In this document: piece by piece, positions 24,573 to 34,220 of the stretch
Position numbering within the stretch: the first letter of the stretch is position 1
How the letters are laid out: the number at the start of each line of letters is the position of its first letter
DNA from: Paracoccus hibiscisoli
GTDB lineage: Bacteria; Pseudomonadota; Alphaproteobacteria; Rhodobacterales; Rhodobacteraceae
Length of the DNA: 64,000 nucleotides
Direction of reading: 5' to 3'
NCBI RefSeq assembly: GCF_005048265.1
Contig: NZ_SUNH01000020.1
Location: 22,656 to 86,655, forward strand
Notes under the pieces: generated by a model
What the model saw: the letters and a program-made list of their open reading frames with translations, nothing else
What the model was told of the DNA's origin: nothing
The model's database searches: none
Made by a program: the position numbers and the translations under genes

Positions 24573-26960
24573 TCAGGCGCGCAGGGTGCCGCCGGTGGCC
24601 TTGGTCACCTTGTCGACGATCTTGCGGCTGACCTCGGCAATGTCGGCATCGGTCAGCGTCTTGCCCTGCGGCTGCAGGCGCACGGTGATGGCCAGCGACT
24701 TGGCGCCGCCCTCAAGACCCTCGAACTGGTCAAAGACCGACACGGACGCGATCAGCGCCTTGTCGGCACCGGCTGCGGCGTTGACCAGCGTCAGCGCCTC
24801 GACCCCTGCATCCACCACAAAGGCGAAATCGCGGTCCACCGCCTGCAGCTCGGACAGCTCCAGCGCGGGCCGCGTGGGCGTCTTGGCCTTGGGGAAGGGC
24901 ACCGCGGCCAGCTGGATGGTGAATCCAACGGCCGGGCCCTTGACGTCCATCTGACGCAGCACGCGGGGGTGGATCTCTCCGAACGTCGCCAGCACGTTGG
25001 GGCCAAGCGCGATATTGCCCGCACGGCCCGGATGCCACCAGCCGTCCAGCTTGCGGTTGATCTGGGCGCGGGCGGGGGCACCGATGGCCTGCAGGATCGC
25101 CTCGGCATCGGCCTTGGCGTCGTAGAGGTCCACCTTGCGGCGGCTGCCGAAGGGATCGCGCGGCGCGGTCTGGCCGACCAGCAGGCCGCTGATGCGGACC
25201 GCCTGTTCGCCCGGCTCTCCGCCCGCGAAGACCGGGCCCAGCTCGAACAGCGCCAGATCGGCGAAACCGCGCGCCTGGTTGCGTGCCGCGGCCTGCAGCA
25301 GGCCGGGCAGCAGATCGGGGCGCAGATGCGACATCTCGCTGCTGATCGGGTTCTCCACGCGCACCGCGTCCGACCCGCCGCCGAACAGCGCGGCCGAGGG
25401 CTGGTCGATGAAGCTGTAGGTGACGCATTCGTTATAGCCCAAGGCCGCCGCCATACGCCGCGCAGTCTTTTCGCGGACCTGCAGGGGCGTCAGTACCGGC
25501 TGCGGCACGCCCGCCTGCGCGCGCGGCAGGGGCTTGCCCTGCAGGCGGGTCAGGCTGGCGATGCGGGCGATCTCCTCGACCAGATCGGCCTCGCCCAGCA
25601 CATCGGGGCGCCAGGACGGGACATGGGCCATGTCGCCCTCCAGCCGGAACCCCAGGGCCTCCAGCGTGGCGCGCTGATCGGCCTCGGGGATGTCCATGCC
25701 GACCAGGCGGCTGGTGCGCTGCGGGTCCAGGCGATAGGCGCGGGCCGTGTCGGGCAGCGCACCGGCGGTCACCACCTCGGAGGCCTCGCCGCCGCAGAGG
25801 TCGATCACCATGCGCGTGGCCAGCTCCAGCCCCGGCAGGGTGAAGGCCGGGTCGATGCCGCGTTCAAAGCGATAGCGCGCATCGCTGTTGATCTTCAGCG
25901 CGCGGCCCGTGGCGGCGGTGGTGATCGGGTCGAAATAGGCGGCCTCGATGAAGACATCGGTGGTCTCCTCGGACGCGCCCGAGGCCGCGCCGCCCATGAT
26001 GCCCGCGATGCTTTCCGGGCCGTGATCGTCGCAGATCACGACCGCGCCTTCGGGCAGGGCATAGGTCTTGTCGTCCAGCGCCACCAGCTCCTCTCCGGCG
26101 CGCGCGGCGCGCAGGGTCAGGTCGCCCGAGACCTTGGCCGCGTCGAACACATGCAGCGGGCGGTTCAGGTCGAAGGTGAAGAAATTCGTGATGTCCACCA
26201 GCGCGTTGATCGGACGCAGGCCGATGGCGCGCAGGCGTTTCTGCAGCCACGCGGGCGACGGGCCGTTCGTCACGCCCCGCACCACGCGGCCCGCGAAGAA
26301 CGGCGCCTTGGCGGCCACGCCCGCGTCGATGGTCACACCCACCGGGCAGGGGAAGGCCCCCGGCACGGGGTCCACGGCCACGGCCTTAAGCGTGCCCAGA
26401 CCACGCGCGGCCAGATCGCGGGCGATACCGTGGACGCCCAGGGCGTCGGGGCGGTTGGGCGTGATCTTGATATGGATCATCGGGTCGATCTTGTCGGGCG
26501 CGTTCTGCGCCAGCCAGTCGACAAAGCGCTGACCCACCTCACCGGAGGGCAGCTCGATGATGCCGTCATGCTCCTCGGACAGCTCCAGCTCTCGTTCGGA
26601 GGCCATCATCCCGTGGCTTTCGACGCCGCGGATCTTGCCCACGCCCAGGGTCGTGTCGATGCCCGGGACGTAATCGCCGGGCTTGGCCAGCACCACCGTG
26701 ATCCCTGCGCGTGCGTTGGGCGCGCCGCAGACGATCTGCTTTTCGCCCTCATCCGTCATCACCCGGCAGACGCGCAGGCGGTCGGCATCGGGATGCTGCT
26801 GGGCATCCTCGATCCGCGCCAAGGTAAAGGTGCCCAGCCTGGCCGCGGGGTCGGCGATCTCCTCGACCTCCAGGCCCAGGTCGGTCAGCGCCTCGGCGAT
26901 CTGATCGAGGGTGGCGGTGGTATCCAGATGCTCCTTGAGCCAGGAGAGGGTGAACTTCAT
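24573..26960 (-). CDS. pheT: Phenylalanyl-tRNA synthetase beta subunit
   Basis: A 795-residue subunit of the alpha2-beta2 enzyme. It begins MKFTLSWLKEHLDTTATLDQ, has the tRNA-binding EMAP-like domain (about 40-150), B3/B4 editing domain around residues 200-390, the B5 domain, and the C-terminal ferredoxin-like anticodon-binding domain ending FEGLEGGAKSLAITVRLQPQ. The length is normal. It is not adjacent to pheS: about 2.6 kb with three plus-strand genes lies between them, whereas in many bacteria pheS-pheT form one operon. Confidence 0.96.
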   Translation of the reverse strand: MKFTLSWLKEHLDTTATLDQIAEALTDLGLEVEEIADPAARLGTFTLARIEDAQQHPDADRLRVCRVMTDEGEKQIVCGAPNARAGITVVLAKPGDYVPGIDTTLGVGKIRGVESHGMMASERELELSEEHDGIIELPSGEVGQRFVDWLAQNAPDKIDPMIHIKITPNRPDALGVHGIARDLAARGLGTLKAVAVDPVPGAFPCPVGVTIDAGVAAKAPFFAGRVVRGVTNGPSPAWLQKRLRAIGLRPINALVDITNFFTFDLNRPLHVFDAAKVSGDLTLRAARAGEELVALDDKTYALPEGAVVICDDHGPESIAGIMGGAASGASEETTDVFIEAAYFDPITTAATGRALKINSDARYRFERGIDPAFTLPGLELATRMVIDLCGGEASEVVTAGALPDTARAYRLDPQRTSRLVGMDIPEADQRATLEALGFRLEGDMAHVPSWRPDVLGEADLVEEIARIASLTRLQGKPLPRAQAGVPQPVLTPLQVREKTARRMAAALGYNECVTYSFIDQPSAALFGGGSDAVRVENPISSEMSHLRPDLLPGLLQAAARNQARGFADLALFELGPVFAGGEPGEQAVRISGLLVGQTAPRDPFGSRRKVDLYDAKADAEAILQAIGAPARAQINRKLDGWWHPGRAGNIALGPNVLATFGEIHPRVLRQMDVKGPAVGFTIQLAAVPFPKAKTPTRPALELSELQAVDRDFAFVVDAGVEALTLVNAAAGADKALIASVSVFDQFEGLEGGAKSLAITVRLQPQGKTLTDADIAEVSRKIVDKVTKATGGTLRA

Positions 26961-27127
26961 GGCGCGTCTTTCCGGGTCGTGTGCGGGACTTTGCCGTCTT
27001 AGAACCGCGCGAGGGGCCGGGGGTCAAGCCGGATCGGCGGATTTCACGGCTGTGCAGGCGATTCACCGCGCTTGCGGGGTGCGCGGGGCGGTGCGATTGT
27101 CCGGCCAACACAACAGAAGGTGTCATC

Positions 27128-28360
27128 ATGAGTCTCATGTCCCGTCTTGCCCCGCTGCCCCTGGCGCTGCTGGCCGCCCTGCCCGCGCAGGCCCAGGACG
27201 CCCCCGCGACCGAGGGGCCGATCTGTTCGGGCCTGCCCGCCCTGTGGCTGGGGGACAGCGCCGAGACCAGCGACATGACCACCGCCGACGCCCCCCTGAT
27301 GCGGCAGATGACCACCACGGCCAGCACGAGCCCCTATGCGATGTTCCGCGTCACGGGCGCGATGCAGGCGCTGCGCCTTGAGGCGCAATCCGACGGCGAC
27401 CCGGCCCTGCGTCTGGAGACCCCGGAGGGCGATCTGCTGGCCGAAAACGACGACGCGATCGGCCTCAATTCGCGGATCGAGCAGTCGGTCGGGCCGGGCG
27501 ATTACTGCGTCCAGCTGCGCGCCATCGGCAATGCCGACATGACCGCCACGGTGCAGCTGACCCGCCCCGAGATGCCCGCCCTGCTGGCCGATCCGGTCGA
27601 CACGACCATCGCCGCCTGCACCCCCGACACCCCCGCCGATGACTGGGCCGAGGGGCCGCTGGAGGCCGCCCTGCCCTTGCGGACCGACAGCGACGGCACG
27701 GTGCGCTATTTCAGATTTTCCTTGGAAAGCAACGCGTCCCTGACCCTGCGGGCGGTCAGCGAGGGGCTGGACCCCACCATGATCCTGTTCGATGGCGCGG
27801 GCACGGAAATCGCCGCCAATGACGATGCCGACGGGCTGAATTCGCGGCTGGATTTCCCGAACGGGCTGGCCGCAGGCCAGTATTGCCTGGGCGTCGCGCC
27901 CCTGTCGGCCGGTGAGGGCGTGATCACCGTCAGCGCCGAAGCGCTGGACCGAGACGCCTTCCTGCGCAGCGCCTGGCGGCGCGGAGAGCTGCCGCCGCCC
28001 CTGGACGGGGATTACGCGATGCAGACCATCGACCTGGCCACCACGCCCGAAACCGTCGTCCTGCAGGACGGCAGCGCGCAATGGCTGACCTTTACGCTGG
28101 AGCGCGAGACGGCGCTGGTGGTCAGCGCCTATGGCGGGCTGGTCGGCGTGGACAGCAAGCTGGCGCTGTTCGACCGCTCGGGCGCGGTGGTGGCGCAGGA
28201 TGACGATTCGGGCGGCAATACCGATGCGCGGATCGGGCCGGTCGTGCTGGAGGCCGGGCGCTATCGCCTGGCGCTGACCGACGTGAACCGGCCCGACCAG
28301 GCGGGCGCGCCGATCCGGCCCGTGGGGCTGGTCTTTGAGCGGTTCGAACGGGTGGAATAA
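27128..28360 (+). CDS. secreted protein with three PPC-like repeats
   Basis: A 410-residue protein with a signal peptide ending near PAQAQ. After it come three related units of about 100 residues (roughly 60-150, 180-280 and 305-405), each with a hydrophobic strand set, a turn of type ENDDAIGLNSRI, ANDDADGLNSRL or QDDDSGGNTDARI, and a G-(D/Q/R)-Y strand. This matches the bacterial pre-peptidase C-terminal (PPC) beta-sandwich pattern; the Asp-rich turns may bind calcium. No protease domain is attached. Extracytoplasmic location is well supported; function is unknown. It is flanked by pheT and a TM2-domain gene. Confidence 0.75.
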   Translation: MSLMSRLAPLPLALLAALPAQAQDAPATEGPICSGLPALWLGDSAETSDMTTADAPLMRQMTTTASTSPYAMFRVTGAMQALRLEAQSDGDPALRLETPEGDLLAENDDAIGLNSRIEQSVGPGDYCVQLRAIGNADMTATVQLTRPEMPALLADPVDTTIAACTPDTPADDWAEGPLEAALPLRTDSDGTVRYFRFSLESNASLTLRAVSEGLDPTMILFDGAGTEIAANDDADGLNSRLDFPNGLAAGQYCLGVAPLSAGEGVITVSAEALDRDAFLRSAWRRGELPPPLDGDYAMQTIDLATTPETVVLQDGSAQWLTFTLERETALVVSAYGGLVGVDSKLALFDRSGAVVAQDDDSGGNTDARIGPVVLEAGRYRLALTDVNRPDQAGAPIRPVGLVFERFERVE

Positions 28361-28457
28361 GGGCGTTGCGCCCGCGCGGGTGTTGCGCGGGCGGTGCCGT
28401 TGCGGGGCCTCTGGCGCGGGATGCGCCGGGGGCCCTTGTTTTGCTGGGGATCAAGGC

Positions 28458-28498
28458 GCACCGGAGGTGCACAGGCGCAGCACCGGATGTGCACAGGC
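28458..28498 (+). repeat. two 19-base direct repeats, 22-base period
   Basis: GCACCGGAGGTGCACAGGC (28458-28476) and GCACCGGATGTGCACAGGC (28480-28498) differ at one base. Each contains a GTGCAC palindrome. They lie in the 272-base gap before the TM2-domain gene, which holds no convincing reading frame. Purpose unknown. Confidence 0.6.
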
Positions 28499-28632
28499 TG
28501 TACACCGCTTGCGCACGGTGGTGTTGCATTTGGGGGGATCGCCCGTGGGCGGGATCTTGTCTGGCGGTTGCGGGTTCCTATCTTGATGGCGCGCGCCCGG
28601 TGGCGTGCGGACAAGACAGGAGAGCCGGACAG

Positions 28633-28932
28633 ATGGACACGCAGCGCGAATTGCTGATCGAGCAACGGGTCGCCAATGAAGCGAAATCGCCGTTGATCGC
28701 CTATCTGCTGCTGATCTTCCTGTGGGGGTTCGGCGTGCACCGCATGTATCTGGGACGCTGGATCAGCGGGCTGTTCATGCTGTCGGTCTGGGCGGTGGGC
28801 TGGCTGCTGACGCCGATCCTGATCGGCTGGCCAGCGGTCGCCTTTGTCGCGATCTGGTGCGTGATCGACCTGTTCCTCATTCCGGGGATGATCCGGGGCG
28901 ATCGAGAGGATATCCGGCGGCGGTTGCGCTGA
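28633..28932 (+). CDS. TM2-domain membrane protein
   Basis: A 99-residue protein with a hydrophilic N-terminus and two to three hydrophobic segments. The core (YLLLIFLWGFGVHRMYLGRW, then a second helix, then a conserved DLFLIPGMIRG) is the TM2 domain: two short helices joined by a G-x-H-R/F-x-Y-L-G turn. The family is widespread in bacteria and eukaryotes; no bacterial function is established. The start at MDTQRELLIEQRV fits the usual N-terminal region. Confidence 0.82.
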   Translation: MDTQRELLIEQRVANEAKSPLIAYLLLIFLWGFGVHRMYLGRWISGLFMLSVWAVGWLLTPILIGWPAVAFVAIWCVIDLFLIPGMIRGDREDIRRRLR

Positions 28933-29018
28933 GGGGCCGCCTCGCACGACAGACATCCGCGCTTGATATGATTGCATGAGAGGCTAGGCTGCGCCCTGCA
29001 ACTGCAGGGAGTATTCGT

Positions 29019-29489
29019 GTGAAACAATTCGCCTTTTTTCTGATAGTCCTGACGGGACTGGCCGGATGCGCCGAGACGACGGTGACCCCGCTCAGCGCCA
29101 ACAGCTTTCTGTTGACCACCAGCGGCGACGAGTTCTGCGGCACGCAGGGCGTGATGCGGGTCGCCAGCCGAATGGCGGCGGTCGAGACCCTCCGCCGGGG
29201 GCAGGACCGCTATGTGATCCAAAGCGTTGGCCACGACAACAGCATCCGCACGCAATACCACGCGCCGGTGTCGCGGGGCTTCGTGCTGGGCGCGGACGGC
29301 CTCGCGCATCCGGTGGCCCGGAATCCGTTCGATATCGGATACTCGACCACGACCGGCAGCAACGATACGACCCTGACCGTTACCGTGCTGACCAAGTCCG
29401 ATCCGGGCTATAGCCAAGGCCTGGACGCCCGACAGGTGCTGGGCCCGGACTGGGAAAGCCATGTGCGCAACGGGGTCGTGGATTGCTAG
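29019..29489 (+). CDS. lipoprotein of unknown function
   Basis: A 156-residue protein starting with GTG. The signal peptide MKQFAFFLIVLTGLAGC ends in a lipobox LAGC with Cys17. The mature part is mostly polar with Cys residues at about 40 and 156 and beta-strand-like segments; no domain is recognised. Lower GC and codon choice differ a little from neighbours. It lies convergent to pheS with about 27 bases between stop codons. Envelope anchoring is the only firm prediction. Confidence 0.62.
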   Translation: MKQFAFFLIVLTGLAGCAETTVTPLSANSFLLTTSGDEFCGTQGVMRVASRMAAVETLRRGQDRYVIQSVGHDNSIRTQYHAPVSRGFVLGADGLAHPVARNPFDIGYSTTTGSNDTTLTVTVLTKSDPGYSQGLDARQVLGPDWESHVRNGVVDC

Positions 29490-29516
29490 CCGCCGCGCAC
29501 CCCCGGCCTGCGGACG

Positions 29517-30611
29517 TCAGCGGCTGAGGCCACCCGCGATGCTGGGCACATCGCCTGCCGCGAAGCCGTAGTGGCGGAGCCAGCGGAGGTCGCTCTCGAA
29601 GAAGGCGCGCAGGTCGGGAATGCCGTATTTCAGCATCGCGAGGCGGTCGATGCCCATGCCGAAGGCAAAGCCCTGCCATTGGTCGGGGTCGATCCCGCCC
29701 GAGCGCAGGACGTGAGGGTGGACCATGCCGGAACCCAGGATTTCCAGCCAGGAGTTGCCCTCGCCGATCTTGAGCTGGCCGCCCTCCCACGAGCAGCGGA
29801 TGTCGACCTCGGCCGAGGGTTCGGTGAAGGGGAAATGCGACGCGCGGAACCGCAGCTCCACCGAGGGGACCTCGAAGAAGGCGCGGCAGAATTCCTCCAG
29901 CGTCCATTTCAGATGCGCCATCGAGATGTCGCGGTCGATGGCCAGGCCCTCGATCTGGTGGAACATCGGCGTGTGGGTCTGGTCCATGTCCATGCGATAG
30001 ACGCGGCCCGGCGCGATGACGCGGATGGGCGCGCCCTGATCCTGCATGGCGCGGATCTGGACGGGGCTGGTATGGGTGCGCAGCACATGCGGCGGGCGGT
30101 CATCGCCGGGCGCGCGGTGCATGAAGAAGGTGTCGTGTTCCTGCCGGGCGGGATGTTCGGGGGCGATGTTCAGCGCGTCGAAATTGTACCAGTCGGATTC
30201 GACCTGCGGGCCTTCGGCGACGGCAAAGCCCATATCGGCAAAGATCGCGGTGACCTCATCGGTGACCTGGCTGATCGGGTGGATCGTGCCCTGGCGGCGG
30301 GGCCGGCCCGGCAGGGTCACGTCCAGCCATTCGTCCTTGAGGCGCGCGTCCAGCGCCGCATCCTCCAGCGACAGCTTGCGGGCGCGCAGCGCCGCGTCGA
30401 TCTCGTCGCGGATCTGGTTCAGGGCCTTGCCGGTGGTCTGGCGTTCCTCGGGCGACATGCGGCCCAGTTCGCGCATGCGCAGCGACAGATCGCCCTTTTT
30501 GCCCAGGGCGGCCAGACGCACCTCCTCGATGGCCTGCGGGTCCGAGGCGGCGTTGATACGGTCAAGCCATTGCTGGCGCAGGGGGGTCAGATCGTCCATC
30601 GCATCGCTCAT
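29517..30611 (-). CDS. pheS: Phenylalanyl-tRNA synthetase alpha subunit
   Basis: A 364-residue class II synthetase subunit. An N-terminal coiled-coil (1-110) precedes the catalytic core. Landmarks are [26 protein letters not shown]-like [20 protein letters not shown], the motif 2 [20 protein letters not shown] and the motif 3 [18 protein letters not shown]. It charges tRNA-Phe together with PheT. Starts at 30611 (AGGAAAGG upstream) or 30599 are both possible. It lies downstream of the rplT/rpmI region but is separated from it by four genes. Confidence 0.96.
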   Translation of the reverse strand: MSDAMDDLTPLRQQWLDRINAASDPQAIEEVRLAALGKKGDLSLRMRELGRMSPEERQTTGKALNQIRDEIDAALRARKLSLEDAALDARLKDEWLDVTLPGRPRRQGTIHPISQVTDEVTAIFADMGFAVAEGPQVESDWYNFDALNIAPEHPARQEHDTFFMHRAPGDDRPPHVLRTHTSPVQIRAMQDQGAPIRVIAPGRVYRMDMDQTHTPMFHQIEGLAIDRDISMAHLKWTLEEFCRAFFEVPSVELRFRASHFPFTEPSAEVDIRCSWEGGQLKIGEGNSWLEILGSGMVHPHVLRSGGIDPDQWQGFAFGMGIDRLAMLKYGIPDLRAFFESDLRWLRHYGFAAGDVPSIAGGLSR

Positions 30612-30698
30612 CACGGGGCCTTTCCTGGTTGGCCCCGCGTTAGCATGGCCGGGCGCGCGGGGTAAAGACCGCGCGCCCCTGCCCGTCCGGCGTGCGGG

Positions 30699-32105
30699 TC
30701 AGTTCCAGATGTCGGGTTTCACGCCGGGCGCGATGCCGGGATGGTCCTTGATGTGGAACTGGGGCTCCTGCCCCAGCTTGCGCTGGCGCAGATAGTCGCG
30801 GGTGACATGGGCCACCGTGCCCGACAGCGCGACGATGGCGATCAGGTTGATGGTGGCCATCAGCCCCATGCTGGCATCGGCAAAGTCGAACACCGTGGCG
30901 ACCGCCTGCAGCGAGCCCCAGATGACCATGCCCATCGCGGCGACGCGCAGGATCATGATCCCCGGCTTGCCCGCACCCAGAAAGACCAGCGAGTTTTCGG
31001 CATAGGAGTAGTTGCCGATGATCGAGGTGAAGGCGAAGAAGAAGATCGCCACCGCGATGAAGATATGCCCGAAAGGTCCGTAATGGTCCGACAGGGCGGC
31101 CTGGGTCAGGTTGACGCCGGTCAGCTCGTCCGAGGGGATGACATCGGCCAGAAGGATCATCACGGCGGTCGCGGTGCAGACCAGGATGGTGTCGATGAAG
31201 ACGCCCAGGGCCTGCACGAAGCCCTGCGATGCGGGGTGATGCGGGTTCGGGATGGCCACCGCGGCGATGTTGGGGGCCGAGCCCATGCCGGCCTCGTTCG
31301 AGAACAGGCCGCGGCGGATGCCGTTCATCATCGCGGCCATGACGCCGCCCGCGACGCCGCCGACGGCCTCTTGCAGGCCGAAGGCGGAGCGGATGATGCC
31401 CGCCAGGATGCCCGGCACCTCGGAGAAGTCCATGACCAGCACGACGGCGGCGACCAGCAGGTAGATGCCCGCCATGAAGGGCACGACCAGCTGCGCCACC
31501 CGCGCGATCTGGGGGATGCCGCCAAAGATCACCACCCCCGCCAGCAGCGCCACGACGCCGCCGACCAGGCCCGCATTGATGCCAAAGGCGCCCTCGACCG
31601 CCTGAGCGATGGAATTGGCCTGCACGGCGTTGAACACCAGACCGAAGGCGATGATCAGCGCCACGGCAAAGATCCCCGCCAGCCAGGGCAGCCCCAGCCC
31701 GCGCGAGATGTAATAGGCCGGACCGCCGCGATACATGCCGTCGGCGCCATGCACCTTGTACAGCTGCGCCAGCGTCGATTCCGCATAGGCCGTGGCCATG
31801 CCGACCAGCGCCACCATCCACATCCAGAAGATCGCGCCCGGCCCCCCCAAGGTCAGCGCCACCGCGACGCCCGCGATATTGCCGGTGCCCACGCGGCTGG
31901 CCAGCGACACCGACAGCGCCTGGAACGGAGAGATGCCGTCACGGTCGGTCTCCCCCGACCCGCGCACGCAGCGCCACATCTCGCGGAAATGCACGAATTG
32001 CAGCAGGCCGAGGCGCGCGGTGAAGTAGATGCCCACGGCCAGCAGGCCATAGACCAGCACATAGCCCCAGAAGATGGTGTTGAGAAAGTCGATGATGGCG
32101 ATCAT
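30699..32105 (-). CDS. AGCS-family sodium:alanine/glycine symporter
   Basis: A 468-residue membrane protein with about ten hydrophobic segments. AGCS signatures include FREMWRCV near the N-terminus, GTGNIAGVAVALTLGGPGAIFWMW, the LFSNEAGMGSAPNIAA motif and the FTSIIGNYSYAE segment. It couples Na+ entry to uptake of small neutral amino acids such as alanine or glycine. I chose the ATG with AGGAACC upstream; an in-frame start 14 codons earlier is less likely. Which amino acid it prefers is not readable from sequence. Confidence 0.92.
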   Translation of the reverse strand: MIAIIDFLNTIFWGYVLVYGLLAVGIYFTARLGLLQFVHFREMWRCVRGSGETDRDGISPFQALSVSLASRVGTGNIAGVAVALTLGGPGAIFWMWMVALVGMATAYAESTLAQLYKVHGADGMYRGGPAYYISRGLGLPWLAGIFAVALIIAFGLVFNAVQANSIAQAVEGAFGINAGLVGGVVALLAGVVIFGGIPQIARVAQLVVPFMAGIYLLVAAVVLVMDFSEVPGILAGIIRSAFGLQEAVGGVAGGVMAAMMNGIRRGLFSNEAGMGSAPNIAAVAIPNPHHPASQGFVQALGVFIDTILVCTATAVMILLADVIPSDELTGVNLTQAALSDHYGPFGHIFIAVAIFFFAFTSIIGNYSYAENSLVFLGAGKPGIMILRVAAMGMVIWGSLQAVATVFDFADASMGLMATINLIAIVALSGTVAHVTRDYLRQRKLGQEPQFHIKDHPGIAPGVKPDIWN

Positions 32106-32165
32106 GGCGGTTCCTGCTGTGCGTTTGGCGCAGTCTGTAACAGCCATGTGAGGGGTGGCAACCGC

Positions 32166-33521
32166 TTAGTCGCGGGGCGTCACCGTCAGCCAGACGCCGC
32201 CTTCGGGGCGCAGCGTCAGGATCATGCGCGGCTGCGGTTCCTTGCCCGGGACGCGCTGAAAGCGGAACCGCGCCAGCAGGGTGGCCAGGATGATCACCGC
32301 CTCCTGCAGGGCAAAGCTGGCGCCGATGCAGATGCGCGGCCCCGCCCCGAAGGGCAGGAAGGCATAGCGGTCGGGCGCGGTCAGAAAGCGGTCGGGATCG
32401 AAGGCGTCGGGCCGATCCCACAGCTGATGATGGCGATGCAGGGCATAGACCGGCATCATCACCGTGTCACCGGGCCGGATTTCGCGCCCGCACAGCGTGT
32501 CGGCGACCTGGGCCGTCCGCGACAGGAAGGCCGCGGGCGGATAGAGGCGCAGCGTCTCGTTGACGATGCGCATGGTCAGGGGCAGCGCGCCCAGATCGGC
32601 GGCGGTGGCGGCGCGGTCGCCCAAGGCGGCGCGGGCCTCGTCGGCGGCGGCCTGTTGCACGGCGGGGGCGAAGGCCATCAGATACAGCGCCCAGGCCAGG
32701 GTCAGGGCGGTCGTCTCGTGGCCCGCCACGATGAAGGTCAGCAGGTTGTCGCGCAGCTCGTCGCGGGTCATGGTGCGGCCGGTCTCGGGGTCCTGGGCCA
32801 CCAGCAGCAGGTCCAGCAGGTCGGGCGGGCCGTCCTTGGCGGCGGCGGCGGCGCGGCGCGCGATGGCCTGATCGGCGATGCCCTTCATCTTTTTCAGCCC
32901 CGGCCCGGAAAACAGCCGCCCCGGACGCGGCAGCCAGGCGGGCAGACCCAGCACATCCATCAGCGACAGCTTTGCCGTCTGCGCGATATAGGCGTCGATC
33001 GAGCCATGCACCGCGTCGCGGTCGAACATCCCGTCGCCCGAAAAGGTCACGTCCGAGATCACCTCGAAGGTCGCGGCCACGGTCTCCTGGAACAGGTCCA
33101 CCGGACCGCGCGCCTCTGACAGGCGGCGGCAGGAGGCCTCGGCGGCGGCGGTCATCACGGGGCCCAAGGCCTCGACATGGCGCTGCGCAAAGGCGGGGGC
33201 GGCGGCGCGGCGCTGCCAGCGCCAATGCGCGCCCTCGGCCACGAACAGGCTGTCGCCGATGGCGGGGTTCAGGATCAGCTTGGTCGTGACCGATTTGGGA
33301 TAGTCATCGACCTTTTCCTTGAGGATGCGGCGCAGGGCGGTGGGGTCCATGACCATGTGCCAGCGCACCCCGGTCTTGCCCGAGACCATCGGCTGCCGGG
33401 TGGCGATGGCGGGGATCAGCTCCAGCACGTTGCGGCGCGCGGTCATCGCGGTGCCCCACAGGCCCAGGGGCACCGTGGCCAGCGGCACCTTGGCGGGATC
33501 GGCTTGGGGCAGGTCGAGCAT
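32166..33521 (-). CDS. Cytochrome P450
   Basis: A 451-residue P450 without a membrane anchor. The I-helix is FIVAGHETTALTLAWALYL, the K-helix has ETLR (ExxR), and the heme loop is FLPFGAGPRICIGASFALQE with the axial Cys. P450s insert one oxygen atom into organic substrates; the redox partners and substrate are not encoded nearby. The sequence type resembles bacterial class I fatty-acid or hydrocarbon P450s (CYP102/CYP4-like I-helix), but assignment is uncertain. It sits alone between the symporter and a VOC-family gene, on the same strand. Confidence 0.92.
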   Translation of the reverse strand: MLDLPQADPAKVPLATVPLGLWGTAMTARRNVLELIPAIATRQPMVSGKTGVRWHMVMDPTALRRILKEKVDDYPKSVTTKLILNPAIGDSLFVAEGAHWRWQRRAAAPAFAQRHVEALGPVMTAAAEASCRRLSEARGPVDLFQETVAATFEVISDVTFSGDGMFDRDAVHGSIDAYIAQTAKLSLMDVLGLPAWLPRPGRLFSGPGLKKMKGIADQAIARRAAAAAKDGPPDLLDLLLVAQDPETGRTMTRDELRDNLLTFIVAGHETTALTLAWALYLMAFAPAVQQAAADEARAALGDRAATAADLGALPLTMRIVNETLRLYPPAAFLSRTAQVADTLCGREIRPGDTVMMPVYALHRHHQLWDRPDAFDPDRFLTAPDRYAFLPFGAGPRICIGASFALQEAVIILATLLARFRFQRVPGKEPQPRMILTLRPEGGVWLTVTPRD

Positions 33522-33633
33522 GGCGGCGGCCTCTGGTCGGGTGCGTTCCCCTCAAGCTGGGGGTCGGGGGCGCCCGGGTCAACCGCCCTGGGGATGCGTC
33601 AGTGTCGCGGGTCGCGGCGCCGGCCAGAGGGCT

Positions 33634-34071
33634 TCAGGGGTCGGCGTCATCGGGGGGCGGCAGCATGTCGGGGTTCCAGACGACCTCCCACAGATGCCCG
33701 TCGGGGTCCTGGAAATAGCCCGCATGACCGCCCCAGAACGTGTCCTGCGCGGGCTTGACGATCCGGGCGCCAGCGTGCGCCGCCATGTCCAGGATGCGGG
33801 CGACCTCGTCGCGCTGCGTCACGTTATGCCCCAGGGTCAGCGCGGTGGGGCTGACCGGCCCCACCGGCAACCCGGTATCATGGGCGATGTCCGCCTGCGC
33901 CCAGAGCGCCAGCGTCAGGCCGCCCGACAGGCCGAAGAACGCGACCGCACCATGCGGGAATTCCTGCCCGACGATGCCCTGCGTCGGCAGCCCCAGCCCG
34001 TCGCGATAGAAGGCCAGCGCCCGGTCCAGATCGCGGACGCCAAGCGTCACGACAGAGATCCTGGGTGTCAT
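33634..34071 (-). CDS. VOC-family (glyoxalase/bleomycin-resistance fold) protein
   Basis: A 145-residue protein with two beta-alpha-beta-beta-beta modules. Key segments are SVVTLGVRDLDRALAFYRDG near the N-terminus and GYFQDPDGHLWEVVWNP near the C-terminus, the latter carrying the His/Glu metal-ligand pattern of the vicinal-oxygen-chelate superfamily. Substrate is unknown. The chosen start avoids a 47-residue Arg-rich extension from an upstream ATG that lacks any family match. It is on the same strand as the P450 gene, about 110 bases apart. Confidence 0.83.
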   Translation of the reverse strand: MTPRISVVTLGVRDLDRALAFYRDGLGLPTQGIVGQEFPHGAVAFFGLSGGLTLALWAQADIAHDTGLPVGPVSPTALTLGHNVTQRDEVARILDMAAHAGARIVKPAQDTFWGGHAGYFQDPDGHLWEVVWNPDMLPPPDDADP

Positions 34072-34174
34072 GCGAGGCCCCTTCCCCAAGGCGCGGTCCG
34101 GCCGCCGCCGCCACGCTGTCCAAGGATCACCGCAATGGGGTCGCCGGGTCAACACGCTGGCCCACAAAACGGCA

Positions 34175-34198
34175 AAAGCCCCGCCGGGGCGGGGCTTT
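34175..34198 (-). terminator. terminator of the CsbD-like gene
   Basis: A GC-rich hairpin AAAGCCCCGCC / GGCGGGGCTTT, located 23 bases past the CsbD-like stop codon, with a short T-run on the minus strand (CTTTTG). Confidence 0.7.
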
Positions 34199-34220
34199 CG
34201 GGTCGTGCGCAAGGGGTCGA

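Noticed and set aside
28361..28632. Short plus-strand frames before the TM2-domain gene
   Set aside because: No ribosome-binding site or family pattern; they arise from the GC-rich repeats.
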